Positions 15,559 through 22,722 of a stretch of 64,000 nt of DNA are shown here, piece after piece. The translations under genes were made by a program, and so were the position numbers. Below the pieces are notes generated by a model. The model was given only the letters and a program-made list of their open reading frames with translations. It was not told the DNA's origin and did no database searches. Source of the stretch: an uncultured Selenomonas sp. (GTDB lineage: Bacteria > Bacillota > Negativicutes > Selenomonadales > Selenomonadaceae); NCBI GenBank assembly GCA_947167105.1, contig CAMVGU010000005.1, positions 62,001 to 126,000 on the forward strand, given 5' to 3'. The number at the start of each line of letters is the position of its first letter. Position 1 is the stretch's first letter.

Positions 15559-15591
15559 TGATCTTCTCCCTTGCTATACTTGTTGACAAAA

Positions 15592-15640
15592 AAGCCTTCC
15601 CCCTTGGGGAAGGGGGACCGCGTAAGCGGTGGATGAGGTT
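15592..15640. repeat. GC-rich double-hairpin repeat, copy 4, also a candidate terminator upstream of queF
   Basis: CCTTCCCC/GGGGAAGG hairpin, then ACCGC-GTAA-GCGGT and GGATGAGG. Read on the minus strand it ends with the stem followed by CTTTTTT, i.e. an intrinsic terminator in the queF leader. It lies in the 231-bp gap between divergent queF and comF; the remaining bases show no gene. Confidence 0.75.
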
Positions 15641-15789
15641 CGCTGTCAAGAGGAATAATTTTCTTTAGCGAGTATATTAAAGCCATTCCTCCTAATCATA
15701 AGACATTGAAGAAGCAAAAGCAACTACTTGTGCAATACGGCAGGGAAAAGGCCGCTCCGGGTCGAAATGAAAAAGCGGGAGGGGTATTG

Positions 15790-16464
15790 ATGCTTAATGT
15801 CTGTCAGGCCCTGCTGGATTTTATCTTTCCGTCCCACTGCCCCCTCTGCGGAGCCTATGTGGAGACCCAGGGCGGTTTCTGCCCGGAGTGCCTGGCAGGA
15901 GCCTTGGACGTGCGCCCCCTGGCCCTCCCGCCAGACTCTCCCCTGGCCGGGGCGTGGGCCCTGGGGCGCTACCGGGGAGGGCTGGCAGCCCTGATTAAGC
16001 GCCTGAAATACAAGGGTCAGCGGTCTGCGCTGCCTTACTTCCATACCTTCCTGGAGGCCTGCGAAAACAAGCTGCCCCAGGAACTGCGCAGCATCCTGGC
16101 TCCCGGCAGCGGCTGGCTCCTGGTCCCGGTGCCTCTCCATAGGGACAAGGAAAAACAGCGGGGCTTCAACCAGGCAGAACTGATTTTCCATGACTGGCTG
16201 GCCGCCAGGGGCCTCAGCACCCAGCCCCTGCTCCGCCGCTGCCGCCCCACACGTCCCATGTACGAGCTTTCCGCCGGGGAACGCAGGCAGAATCTTAAGG
16301 ATGCCTTCGTCCTTGCGGATGAAGGGGCAGCAGGGAAATCTGGCATCCTGCTGCTGGACGATATAATCACTACAGGCTCTACCCTCAGTGAGTGCGCACG
16401 GGTTTTGAGAAAGGCGGGAGCCGCCAGGGTGGAAGCACTGGTGATTGCCAGTGATAAGGAATGA
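15790..16464 (+). CDS. comF: ComF-family amidophosphoribosyltransferase-like protein
   Basis: 224 residues. The N-terminus binds zinc through CPLCG and CPEC pairs. The C-terminal type I phosphoribosyltransferase domain has the PRPP loop ILLLDDIITTGSTLSECA. Related proteins are needed for DNA uptake (ComFC) or act in other nucleotide-linked roles; no other competence gene is here. The ATG at 15790 lies just after GGGAGGGG and places the zinc motif at the usual distance; an earlier in-frame start at 15706 would add 28 residues with no family similarity. Confidence 0.85.
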   Translation: MLNVCQALLDFIFPSHCPLCGAYVETQGGFCPECLAGALDVRPLALPPDSPLAGAWALGRYRGGLAALIKRLKYKGQRSALPYFHTFLEACENKLPQELRSILAPGSGWLLVPVPLHRDKEKQRGFNQAELIFHDWLAARGLSTQPLLRRCRPTRPMYELSAGERRQNLKDAFVLADEGAAGKSGILLLDDIITTGSTLSECARVLRKAGAARVEALVIASDKE

Positions 16465-16479
16465 TTTGGGGGCGAGATA

Positions 16480-17790
16480 TTGAAAGGAAAAGGTACAGAA
16501 GAGCTGCTCGGCGCGATGGAGAAATTCAGCAGGATGGTGTATGTAGCGCGGCGGTTTTCATACCAGAAGCTGTACGATACATTGGAACCGGTTTTTCATG
16601 AGCATGGCTGGCGCGAAGCCGAGCGGCGGGGAAGTGAAAATATTCTCGTCATCAGCCTGGATCAAGCCGGTGACAATGTTATTATGAGTGCTTTTGTCAG
16701 GGAACTGAGGAGGAATTTTCCCAAGGCCAGGATAGCGATGCTGGTCAGGTCTTACCTGGCCGATTTGTGGAGGCTCTGCCCCTATATCAACGAGTTGCTG
16801 GTTTTTGAGCCGGGCCTGGAGGAGAATGCGCTGGATTTTTTGCAGCGTGCGACAGCTCTGTGCCGCGAAAAGCTTTGGCCGCTGCATTTTGACCGGTGCT
16901 ATATGCCTAAGTGGGGGGACGAAAAAGGGGAATTCCGCACTTTGGCCTATCTCTCCGGGGCAGGCAAACGGATAGGCTACAGCAATCGCAATTATGAGGT
17001 ATATGTGCCGGGACTGCAGAATGATTCAGGCGGAGAGGAACTGCTGACGGAGCATCTGGTTTCACCGCCGGAACTGTTGCATGAAGTCGAGAGAATGCTA
17101 TATATGCTGCAATACGAAGGCTTTAAGTGCCCTGAGACCCGCACGGAATGCTGGCTGGGAACGGGAGATATCATATCTGCCAGGGAAATGCTGGCACCGT
17201 TTTTGTCTGCAGGCAGGGAGCAGAAACTGCTGGCTTTGGGCATAGGGGCAGGTGATCGGGGGCGCTGCTATCCTGTGGCTCAGTACTTGGATGCCTTGCG
17301 GGAACTCAGAAAAGACGACTGGCAAGCTGTAGTCGTGGGCGGGCCGGGTGAACATGAGGAAGGTGCCTGGCTTGCTTCCCAATCTGCGGGCCGGATTATT
17401 GATCTGACCGGGAAAACCAGTCTGCGCGAGCTGGCTGCCGTCATTTCCCTGTGCGACCTTTACCTGGGCAATGACACGGGAGCCATGCACATGGCCGCGG
17501 CCCTGGAAGTACCTATCGTGGCAGTATTTCGGGAGGCGCTAAGTTGTGACGGCTTGTACGAGGGACGCATACGCGGCCTTGCAAGCGAATACGCCCGTTT
17601 TCGTCCCTGGCAGGCGGAGAACATCTGCCTGAGACCACAGGAGCCCCTGGGAGAGTGCGCGCAAGAAGTATGCTATGGCTTCTGCAAGCATGGGGAAAAG
17701 CCCCATTGCATAACACAGGTAAAATCGGAGGAAGTGGCGGCGGCAGTGCGGGAACTGTGGCAGAAGCGCGGTGGTAAAACTGTGAGATGA
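16480..17790 (+). CDS. Glycosyltransferase family 9 (heptosyltransferase-like) protein
   Basis: 436 residues with the GT-B fold of family 9. The N-terminal domain opens with ILVISLDQAGDNVIMSAFV, the acceptor-side loop. The C-terminal donor-binding domain has LALGIGAGDRGRCYP, the VVVGGPGE strand-turn and the LYLGNDTGAMHMAAAL motif that contacts the nucleotide-sugar phosphate. Family members transfer heptoses to LPS inner core or to other acceptors. It is 15 bp after comF and far from the main sugar locus, so its acceptor is unknown. The TTG start at 16480 is supported by GGGGGCGAG; an ATG at 16516 is an alternative. Confidence 0.75.
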   Translation: MKGKGTEELLGAMEKFSRMVYVARRFSYQKLYDTLEPVFHEHGWREAERRGSENILVISLDQAGDNVIMSAFVRELRRNFPKARIAMLVRSYLADLWRLCPYINELLVFEPGLEENALDFLQRATALCREKLWPLHFDRCYMPKWGDEKGEFRTLAYLSGAGKRIGYSNRNYEVYVPGLQNDSGGEELLTEHLVSPPELLHEVERMLYMLQYEGFKCPETRTECWLGTGDIISAREMLAPFLSAGREQKLLALGIGAGDRGRCYPVAQYLDALRELRKDDWQAVVVGGPGEHEEGAWLASQSAGRIIDLTGKTSLRELAAVISLCDLYLGNDTGAMHMAAALEVPIVAVFREALSCDGLYEGRIRGLASEYARFRPWQAENICLRPQEPLGECAQEVCYGFCKHGEKPHCITQVKSEEVAAAVRELWQKRGGKTVR

Positions 17791-17862
17791 TTCGCTGATA
17801 TTAAATTACATTCAAATCCGGCGCATTGACTAAAGAAAATTCCGGCTAGGGTGGAGGTTGTT

Positions 17863-18193
17863 ATGGCTTACAATGAAGCAATAGAGCATTCCAGATATGA
17901 GATCATCAATGGCGAGGAAGTTATGCTGGCAAGACCTGTGCTTGACCATATCCGTATAATTCGGTGTCAAGGAATACTGGCTGGTCAATCCCAAGGATAA
18001 GTCCGTGACGGTTTATCATAACAGGGATGGCAAATTTGTTTTGGACAACTTTTATGCTATCATGGAGGATTTCGAGTCCAGAGGCATGTCAGAGGCGGAA
18101 AAGTCTGACCATACGCTGAAATTAAAACTTTCCCTTTGTGATGATTTCGTTGTGGATGTCCGGGAAATTTTTGATAAGGTCAACACGCATTAG
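17863..18193 (+). pseudogene. Uma2-family (DUF820) endonuclease remnant
   Basis: Two pieces of one gene survive. The first, from the ATG at 17863 behind GGAGG, encodes a typical N-terminus (YEIINGEEVMLARP) and stops at 17998-18000. The second, in the +1 frame around 17970-18193, encodes the family C-terminus (GVKEYWLVNPKDKSVTVYH) and ends at TAG. The central catalytic part, roughly 90 codons in intact relatives, is missing, with the junction near 17955-17970. The locus therefore carries an internal deletion and a frame change. Confidence 0.75.
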
Positions 18194-18200
18194 GAAAGGC

Positions 18201-18229
18201 TTGTATAATGAAGTGAGCTTCTGTATAAT
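18201..18229 (+). promoter_or_regulatory. Candidate promoter for ilvBN
   Basis: TTGTAT at 18201, 17-bp spacer, perfect TATAAT at 18224-18229. A second TATAAT lies at 18204. The ~60-nt leader has a 6-bp hairpin (TCCTTT-CCA-AAAGGA) but no T-box and no leader peptide rich in branched-chain codons. Confidence 0.5.
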
Positions 18230-18292
18230 GTACGAATAGCATTGTAAATAATTGTCCTTTCCAAAAGGAATTTTGTCAAGGGAGGTTTCATA

Positions 18293-19987
18293 TTGAAAAT
18301 GAATGGTGCCCAGGCTGTGCTGGAAAGCCTGAAGAAAGAGGGCGTCGAGGTCGTGTTCGGTTATCCGGGCGGGGCTGTGCTGACGCTGTATGATGCTGTT
18401 TATAAGAACAAGTTCCCCCATATCCTGACCCGGCATGAGCAGGGGGCGGTGCATGCGGCGGATGGCTATGCCAGGGCTACGGGGAAAGTGGGGGTGGTCT
18501 TTGCCACCTCCGGGCCGGGGGCCACAAATCTGGTGACAGGCATTATGACGGCCATGATGGATTCCGTGCCCCTGGTCTGCATTACGGGGCAGGTGGGCAA
18601 TCCCTACATCGGCAAGGACTCCTTCCAGGAGGCCGATGTCTCTGGCATTACCACGCCCATTACAAAGCACAACTATCTGGTGAAGAAGGCCGCAGAACTT
18701 CCCAGGGTGCTGAAAGAGGCTTTCTACATCGCCCGCACAGGCCGCCCCGGCCCGGTGGTTATCGACGTGGCCAAGGATGTCTTTGATACGGAAATCGACT
18801 ATAAATATCCCGAGCAGGTGGCCCTCAAGGGCTATAAGGGCGAAAATCCGGGGAAGGATTCGGAAATAGAGAAGGTGGCGGAAGCCCTGCGGAAGGCCAG
18901 GAAGCCCCTGATTTTCACCGGCGGCGGCGTAAATATTTCGGACACGACTCCTAAGCTCCGTGCCATCGTGGAGCGGCTGGGGGTTCCCACTGTTTCCACC
19001 CTGCTGGGGATTGGCACTATTCCCGCAGATGCGGAGGGCTTTCTGGGCATGGCAGGCATGCATGGCTCCTATGGTGCAAATATGGCCATTCAGGGCTGCG
19101 ACCTCCTGCTCTGCATCGGCATGCGCTTCTCGGATCGGGTGACGGGCAAGGTCTCTGCCTTCGCGCCCCATGCAAAAATTGTGCATTTTGAGATTGACCC
19201 TGCCGAAGTCAATAAGAATGTGGAGGTGGATCTGCGGGTCAGCGGCGATTTGCGCTGGTCTCTTGAGCACCTGCAGGCAAAGCTTGACACCCTGCCGGAT
19301 GATTTTCGGGGCCGCTTCCGTCCCTGGCTGGAGGAAGCCAAAGGCAAGGCGGCGGAGCATCCCTTCGGCTACAGGGAAGCAGGGGAGACCATCAAGCCCG
19401 GCGCCCTTATTGAGAAGGTCAGTGAGCTTTGCAGCCGGGACACCATCGCGGTGACGGATGTGGGCCAGCATCAGATGTGGGCCGCCCAATTCTTCAAGGT
19501 CTATGAGCCTCGCCATTTCCTGACCTCCGGCGGCGCCGGCACCATGGGCTACGGCCTGCCGGCAGCCATGGGAGCCAAGCTTGCCTGCCCTGATGCGCCT
19601 GTGGTGCTCTTTACCGGCGATGGCTCCATTATGATGAACTGCCAGGAATTTGCCACCATCGCGGACAATGATATTGATATCAAGGTGATTGTGGTGCATA
19701 ACTCAATCCTGGGCATGGTGGCCCAGTGGCAGCGTCTGTTCTATAACCACCACTACTCCCAGTCCGAGCTGAAGGGCAAGACGGATTTCGTCAAGCTGGC
19801 AGAGGCCATGGGGGTCAGGGGCGCGCGCCTGACGAAAAAAGAGGAACTGGACACTCTGCTGCCCCGGCTTTTGGCAGAAAAAGGCCCCCTGCTGATAGAT
19901 GTCATTGTGCCGGAGGATGAAGATGTCATCCCCATGGTGCCGGGGGGCAAGCGGCTGGATCAGATGGTGCTGGGAGGCGGTGAGTGA
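18293..19987 (+). CDS. ilvB: Acetolactate synthase large subunit
   Basis: Thiamine-diphosphate/FAD enzyme that condenses two pyruvates, or pyruvate and 2-ketobutyrate, in branched-chain amino acid synthesis. The 564-residue product has the catalytic Glu in THEQGAVHAADGYARA (read RHEQGAVHAADG here), the GPGATNLVTGI loop, the FAD domain middle and the ThDP motif GDGSIMMNCQEFATIADNDI. TTG at 18293 has GGGAGG 7 bp upstream; an ATG two codons later is poorly spaced. The regulatory subunit follows within 2 bp. A second, divergent ThDP enzyme of this fold is at 49669. Confidence 0.95.
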   Translation: MKMNGAQAVLESLKKEGVEVVFGYPGGAVLTLYDAVYKNKFPHILTRHEQGAVHAADGYARATGKVGVVFATSGPGATNLVTGIMTAMMDSVPLVCITGQVGNPYIGKDSFQEADVSGITTPITKHNYLVKKAAELPRVLKEAFYIARTGRPGPVVIDVAKDVFDTEIDYKYPEQVALKGYKGENPGKDSEIEKVAEALRKARKPLIFTGGGVNISDTTPKLRAIVERLGVPTVSTLLGIGTIPADAEGFLGMAGMHGSYGANMAIQGCDLLLCIGMRFSDRVTGKVSAFAPHAKIVHFEIDPAEVNKNVEVDLRVSGDLRWSLEHLQAKLDTLPDDFRGRFRPWLEEAKGKAAEHPFGYREAGETIKPGALIEKVSELCSRDTIAVTDVGQHQMWAAQFFKVYEPRHFLTSGGAGTMGYGLPAAMGAKLACPDAPVVLFTGDGSIMMNCQEFATIADNDIDIKVIVVHNSILGMVAQWQRLFYNHHYSQSELKGKTDFVKLAEAMGVRGARLTKKEELDTLLPRLLAEKGPLLIDVIVPEDEDVIPMVPGGKRLDQMVLGGGE

Positions 19988-19988
19988 A

Positions 19989-20507
19989 ATGAAGAAAAAA
20001 GAAAAGACGGAGAAGCATCTGCTGGCGGTGCTGGTGGACAATAAGCCGGGGGTCCTGACCCATGTGGCGGGGCTTATCAGCCGCCGTGCCTTTAATATAG
20101 AAAGCATTTCGGCAGGCTATACGGAGGAGCCGGATGTTACCCGCATCAATATCGTGGTGACGGTGGAGGACGAGAACGAGCTGAACCAGGTCATGAGCCA
20201 GTTGGGCAAGCTGATCGATGTTATCAAGATTGTCAATATGACCCGGCTGGAATCCATTGCCAGGGAACTGGTGCTTATCAAGGTGCATGCGGGCAAGGCG
20301 GCCCGGGCCGATATCAAGAACATCGTGGAAATCTTCCGGGCGAAAATCGTGGATATAGGCCCCGAGGATATCGTGGTGGAGCTGACCGGCCAGCAGTCCA
20401 AGATTGACGGCTTCATCGAGATGCTCTCCGAGTATGAGATTATAGAAATCGCCCGTACCGGTGCCATCGCCCTTTCCCGTGGCGTACTGGCGGCGAAGGA
20501 AATGTAA
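19989..20507 (+). CDS. ilvN: Acetolactate synthase small (regulatory) subunit
   Basis: 172 residues. An N-terminal ACT domain (LAVLVDNKPGVLTHVAGLI, then FNIESISAG) binds valine and confers feedback inhibition. The C-terminal domain contacts the large subunit. The ATG at 19989 lies one base after the ilvB stop, with GGGAGG inside the end of ilvB. Length is typical of the long IlvN form. A hairpin CCCCAAAA/TTTTGGGG at 20512-20539 follows without a U-tract. Confidence 0.95.
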   Translation: MKKKEKTEKHLLAVLVDNKPGVLTHVAGLISRRAFNIESISAGYTEEPDVTRINIVVTVEDENELNQVMSQLGKLIDVIKIVNMTRLESIARELVLIKVHAGKAARADIKNIVEIFRAKIVDIGPEDIVVELTGQQSKIDGFIEMLSEYEIIEIARTGAIALSRGVLAAKEM

Positions 20508-20625
20508 TCTGCCCCAAAAGAAAAAAGAGGATTTTGGGGACGGGCCGCGAATAGAAGAAGCATCAGGTATTATTAAGCATCATCAGGCGGGTTTTCTTCG
20601 GAGCTCAGTGAAGGAGAGGATAAAG

Positions 20626-21039
20626 ATGTCAGGAAAAGTCAAGAACTGCCCGCGCTGCGGCAAGCTGTTCGCGGATTACGGTGCCCATATCTGCCGCGAC
20701 TGCGAGGACAAGGAACGTGAGCTGGAGAGTGTAGTCGTTAACTATGTGCGCGACCATCCAAAATGCAAGATAGCGGAAATCATAGAGGAAACCGGTGCCC
20801 ATGAGACTATGATCAAGCGCCTGATACGGGAGGGACGCTTTGAGCAGGTGGGCGTGAAGATGACCTACCCCTGCGAGAAATGCGGCGCTCCCATCCTGAC
20901 GGGCAAGATTTGTGCCCAGTGCTCTGAGAAGATGCGCAAGGAAGTCCAGGGCCAGGCATCCCAGATCGTGGCGGCTCGTCAGGCAGCCAATGCGGCCAGA
21001 GGCCAGGGCATGCACTCCAAGGACATTAAGGGACGCTAA
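20626..21039 (+). CDS. yvyF: Flagellar operon protein, YvyF family (TIGR03826-type)
   Basis: 137-residue cytosolic protein with two zinc-ribbon-like pairs, NCPRCGKLF with CRDCEDK, and CEKCGAP with CAQCSEK. Between them lies a helix-turn-helix-like stretch (IAEIIEETGAHETMIKRLI). Homologues stand at the head of flgM-flgN-flgK-flgL operons in Firmicutes, as here, and a role in flagellar gene regulation has been suggested. AAGGAGAGGA precedes the ATG. A terminator separates it from flgM. Confidence 0.85.
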   Translation: MSGKVKNCPRCGKLFADYGAHICRDCEDKERELESVVVNYVRDHPKCKIAEIIEETGAHETMIKRLIREGRFEQVGVKMTYPCEKCGAPILTGKICAQCSEKMRKEVQGQASQIVAARQAANAARGQGMHSKDIKGR

Positions 21040-21135
21040 CCCCATAATATTAAGGTTTTACAGGCTCTTTAGTTGCAAATGCAAGAAAAACGCCGAAAAA
21101 CAGAGCAAATGGAAGCTAAATACCTTTAAACATGG

Positions 21136-21166
21136 AAAAGCAGGAGTTAAGTCTCCTGCTTTTTTC
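21136..21166 (+). terminator. Rho-independent terminator after yvyF
   Basis: Stem AAAAGCAGGAG / CTCCTGCTTTT, loop TTAAGT, then a T-run. It partly overlaps a candidate sigma-28 promoter for flgM. Confidence 0.85.
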
Positions 21167-21174
21167 TTCGATAA
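21147..21174 (+). promoter_or_regulatory. Candidate sigma-28 promoter for flgM, overlapping the terminator
   Basis: TTCGATAA at 21167-21174 matches the core of the sigma-28 -10 (GCCGATAA). TTAAG at 21147-21151, in the terminator loop, lies 15-16 bp upstream where the TAAA -35 belongs. A hairpin (CATGCC...GGAG-TTTA-CTCC...GGCATG, 21189-21219) sits in the leader before the flgM ribosome site. The match is weaker than that of the two flagellin promoters. Confidence 0.4.
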
Positions 21175-21243
21175 GTATGCTAGAAGACATGCCAAGGGAG
21201 GAGTTTACTCCGGGCATGGCAATAGCATAAGGTGGTGAAAGTA

Positions 21244-21534
21244 ATGTTAGTGAACAACAACAGTGCCCTGCAGGCTCTTGCGAGCCTCTATGCCAACGAT
21301 TCCGCCAAGGGAGCACGCCGTGCGCGGGCAGCAGAGGATGTGCCCAGCTTCAAGGATGAGCTCTTTATCTCCAAGGAGGCCCAGAGCTTCAGCGATATGC
21401 TGAGCGAGCTGAAATCCATGGGTGAGGTGCGTACTGACAGGGTAGAGGCATTAAGCCGGCAGATGGCAGGCGGTGTGTATGAAGTCAATGCGGAAAATGT
21501 CGCGGCCAGCATGCTGGACGGACTGCGCTTTTGA
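21244..21534 (+). CDS. flgM: Anti-sigma-28 factor FlgM
   Basis: 96-residue protein that binds and inhibits the flagellar sigma factor until the hook is complete and FlgM is exported. The C-terminal half shows the family pattern (LFISKEAQSFSDML, then RVEALSRQMAGGVYEVNAENVA). The N-terminus is basic and low in complexity, as in disordered FlgM proteins. The ATG at 21244 has AAGGTGGTGA upstream; a GTG four codons earlier is an alternative. It is 12 bp from the FlgN gene. Confidence 0.88.
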   Translation: MLVNNNSALQALASLYANDSAKGARRARAAEDVPSFKDELFISKEAQSFSDMLSELKSMGEVRTDRVEALSRQMAGGVYEVNAENVAASMLDGLRF

Positions 21535-21546
21535 TGGAGGGGTAAT

Positions 21547-22029
21547 ATGTGGCAGGAGCTTCTGGACATACTGACCAAGCTCGGCAAGGAATATCAGGCA
21601 CTGGCAGGGCTGGGGCAGCAAAAGCATGCGGCGCTTGTCGGTGTCGACCTGAAGACACTGGAGCGGCTCCTGAAGCGTGAGGAGGATATCGCAAAGTCCG
21701 TCCAAGCCTTGGAACAGCAGCGCCAGGCCTTATTCATCCGTTTATACAAGGCAGTTCCCTCAGCTTCTAAGGAGATGCAGGCCAGGGATATCTATAAACT
21801 GGCCTCACCTCCCTTCCCTGGGAGGCTCCAGGCAGCCCATGACCAGTTGGGACGCCTGGCAGACCAGGTCAAAGAGCAGAGGGAAGTGAATAATCTGCTG
21901 GCACAGGGAGCACTGGGGGCGGTAAATGTCCGCCTGGGCCAGATTGGCGGCACCTCCGTAGATCCAATTTACGGCCGGGGCGGCGGCGAGCACGTTTCCC
22001 ACCATCAGAACTTTGAATTCAAAGCATAG
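21547..22029 (+). CDS. flgN: FlgN-family flagellar chaperone
   Basis: 160-residue, mostly helical protein with heptad-like spacing (ALVGVDLKTLERLLKREEDI). FlgN binds the hook-junction proteins FlgK and FlgL before export. The C-terminal tail ends with DPIYGRGG, similar to the SxTYG end of FlgN proteins. A second FlgN-like gene follows after a repeat cluster, and flgK and flgL are next, so the assignment is well supported by context. Confidence 0.75.
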   Translation: MWQELLDILTKLGKEYQALAGLGQQKHAALVGVDLKTLERLLKREEDIAKSVQALEQQRQALFIRLYKAVPSASKEMQARDIYKLASPPFPGRLQAAHDQLGRLADQVKEQREVNNLLAQGALGAVNVRLGQIGGTSVDPIYGRGGGEHVSHHQNFEFKA

Positions 22030-22036
22030 CGTTATA

Positions 22037-22169
22037 GTCCGCCCCCTCAGGGGGCGGGGGACCGCGAAAGCGGCGACGCGAAGCTAGTCCTCGTGAGGAT
22101 GGTGGGGGGTAATGCGATTTCTTGCCCACGGCGGTGGTGGGGGACAACCGTTACGATTTCTTGCCCACG
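22037..22169 (+). repeat. GC-rich double-hairpin repeat, copy 5, interrupted and with a 16-bp direct duplication
   Basis: Starts as CCGCCCC-TCA-GGGGCGG and ACCGC-GAAA-GCGG, then is interrupted by 27 bp containing TCCTC-GT-GAGGA before the GGTGGGGGG tail. The sequence CGATTTCTTGCCCACG then occurs twice, at 22115-22130 and 22154-22169, with another GCGGTGGTGGGGG tail between the copies. This looks like two insertion or slippage events in the gap between the two flgN-like genes. Confidence 0.75.
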
Positions 22170-22181
22170 AAGGAATACTAT

Positions 22182-22676
22182 ATGGCAAACAATGAACAAT
22201 CTCAAATCAGGGACGCGATAGCACTCCTGCGCCGGCAGCTGCTGCTCTCCACGGGCTGCCTGGAGAAATTCCAGGCTTTAAAATCTGCCCTGCAGAGGAG
22301 CAGTTCCGGTGCGGGCGTGACTGCGGCAGTGCAGGCGCTGGAGCCTGCCCTGGGGGAACTCGCCCGCCTGGAGGCGGGGCAGCGGAATTTTTTGGCAGGT
22401 GCCAAGGCCGAAAGCCTTGCAGGCTTCTTGGAGGCCCAGCCCGGCTCTGTGGAGAGGGACGTGGCCCTGCGGCTGCTTGAGCAGGTGCAGGAAAAGGGCA
22501 CAGAACTGCAGCGGCAGATAGAGAGCAGCCAGGATCTGCTCTCCCGCAGCAAGTCCTACATAGATTTTAACGTCAATCTGATGAACGGCACAGCCGCCAG
22601 TACGACTTACGGCAAGCCGAACCAGCAAGGCGTAGAGCCTCTGCGCGAGCGCAAGATGTTCGACGCAAACGCTTGA
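22182..22676 (+). CDS. Second FlgN-like flagellar protein
   Basis: 164 residues, helical throughout, ending with a FlgN-type tail (YIDFNVNLMNGTAASTTYG). It is little like the preceding 160-residue protein over most of its length, so the two may serve different clients. The ATG at 22182 follows GAAGGA; a longer open frame from 22122 starts inside the repeat and is not credible. It is 46 bp upstream of flgK. Confidence 0.75.
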   Translation: MANNEQSQIRDAIALLRRQLLLSTGCLEKFQALKSALQRSSSGAGVTAAVQALEPALGELARLEAGQRNFLAGAKAESLAGFLEAQPGSVERDVALRLLEQVQEKGTELQRQIESSQDLLSRSKSYIDFNVNLMNGTAASTTYGKPNQQGVEPLRERKMFDANA

Positions 22677-22722
22677 AGCCTGCACATAAGCAATAAAAGA
22701 CGACCAATAGGGGGATGAAGAT

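Noticed and set aside
15559..15720. PreQ1 riboswitch upstream of queF
   Set aside because: No aptamer-like hairpin with an A-rich tail was found on the minus strand; only the repeat hairpin is there.
18230..18292. T-box or leader-peptide attenuator for ilvBN
   Set aside because: No T-box motif, no run of Leu/Val/Ile codons and no terminator in the short leader.
18122..19699. 525-codon open frame on the minus strand across ilvB
   Set aside because: Antisense shadow of ilvB with no protein family features or ribosome site.
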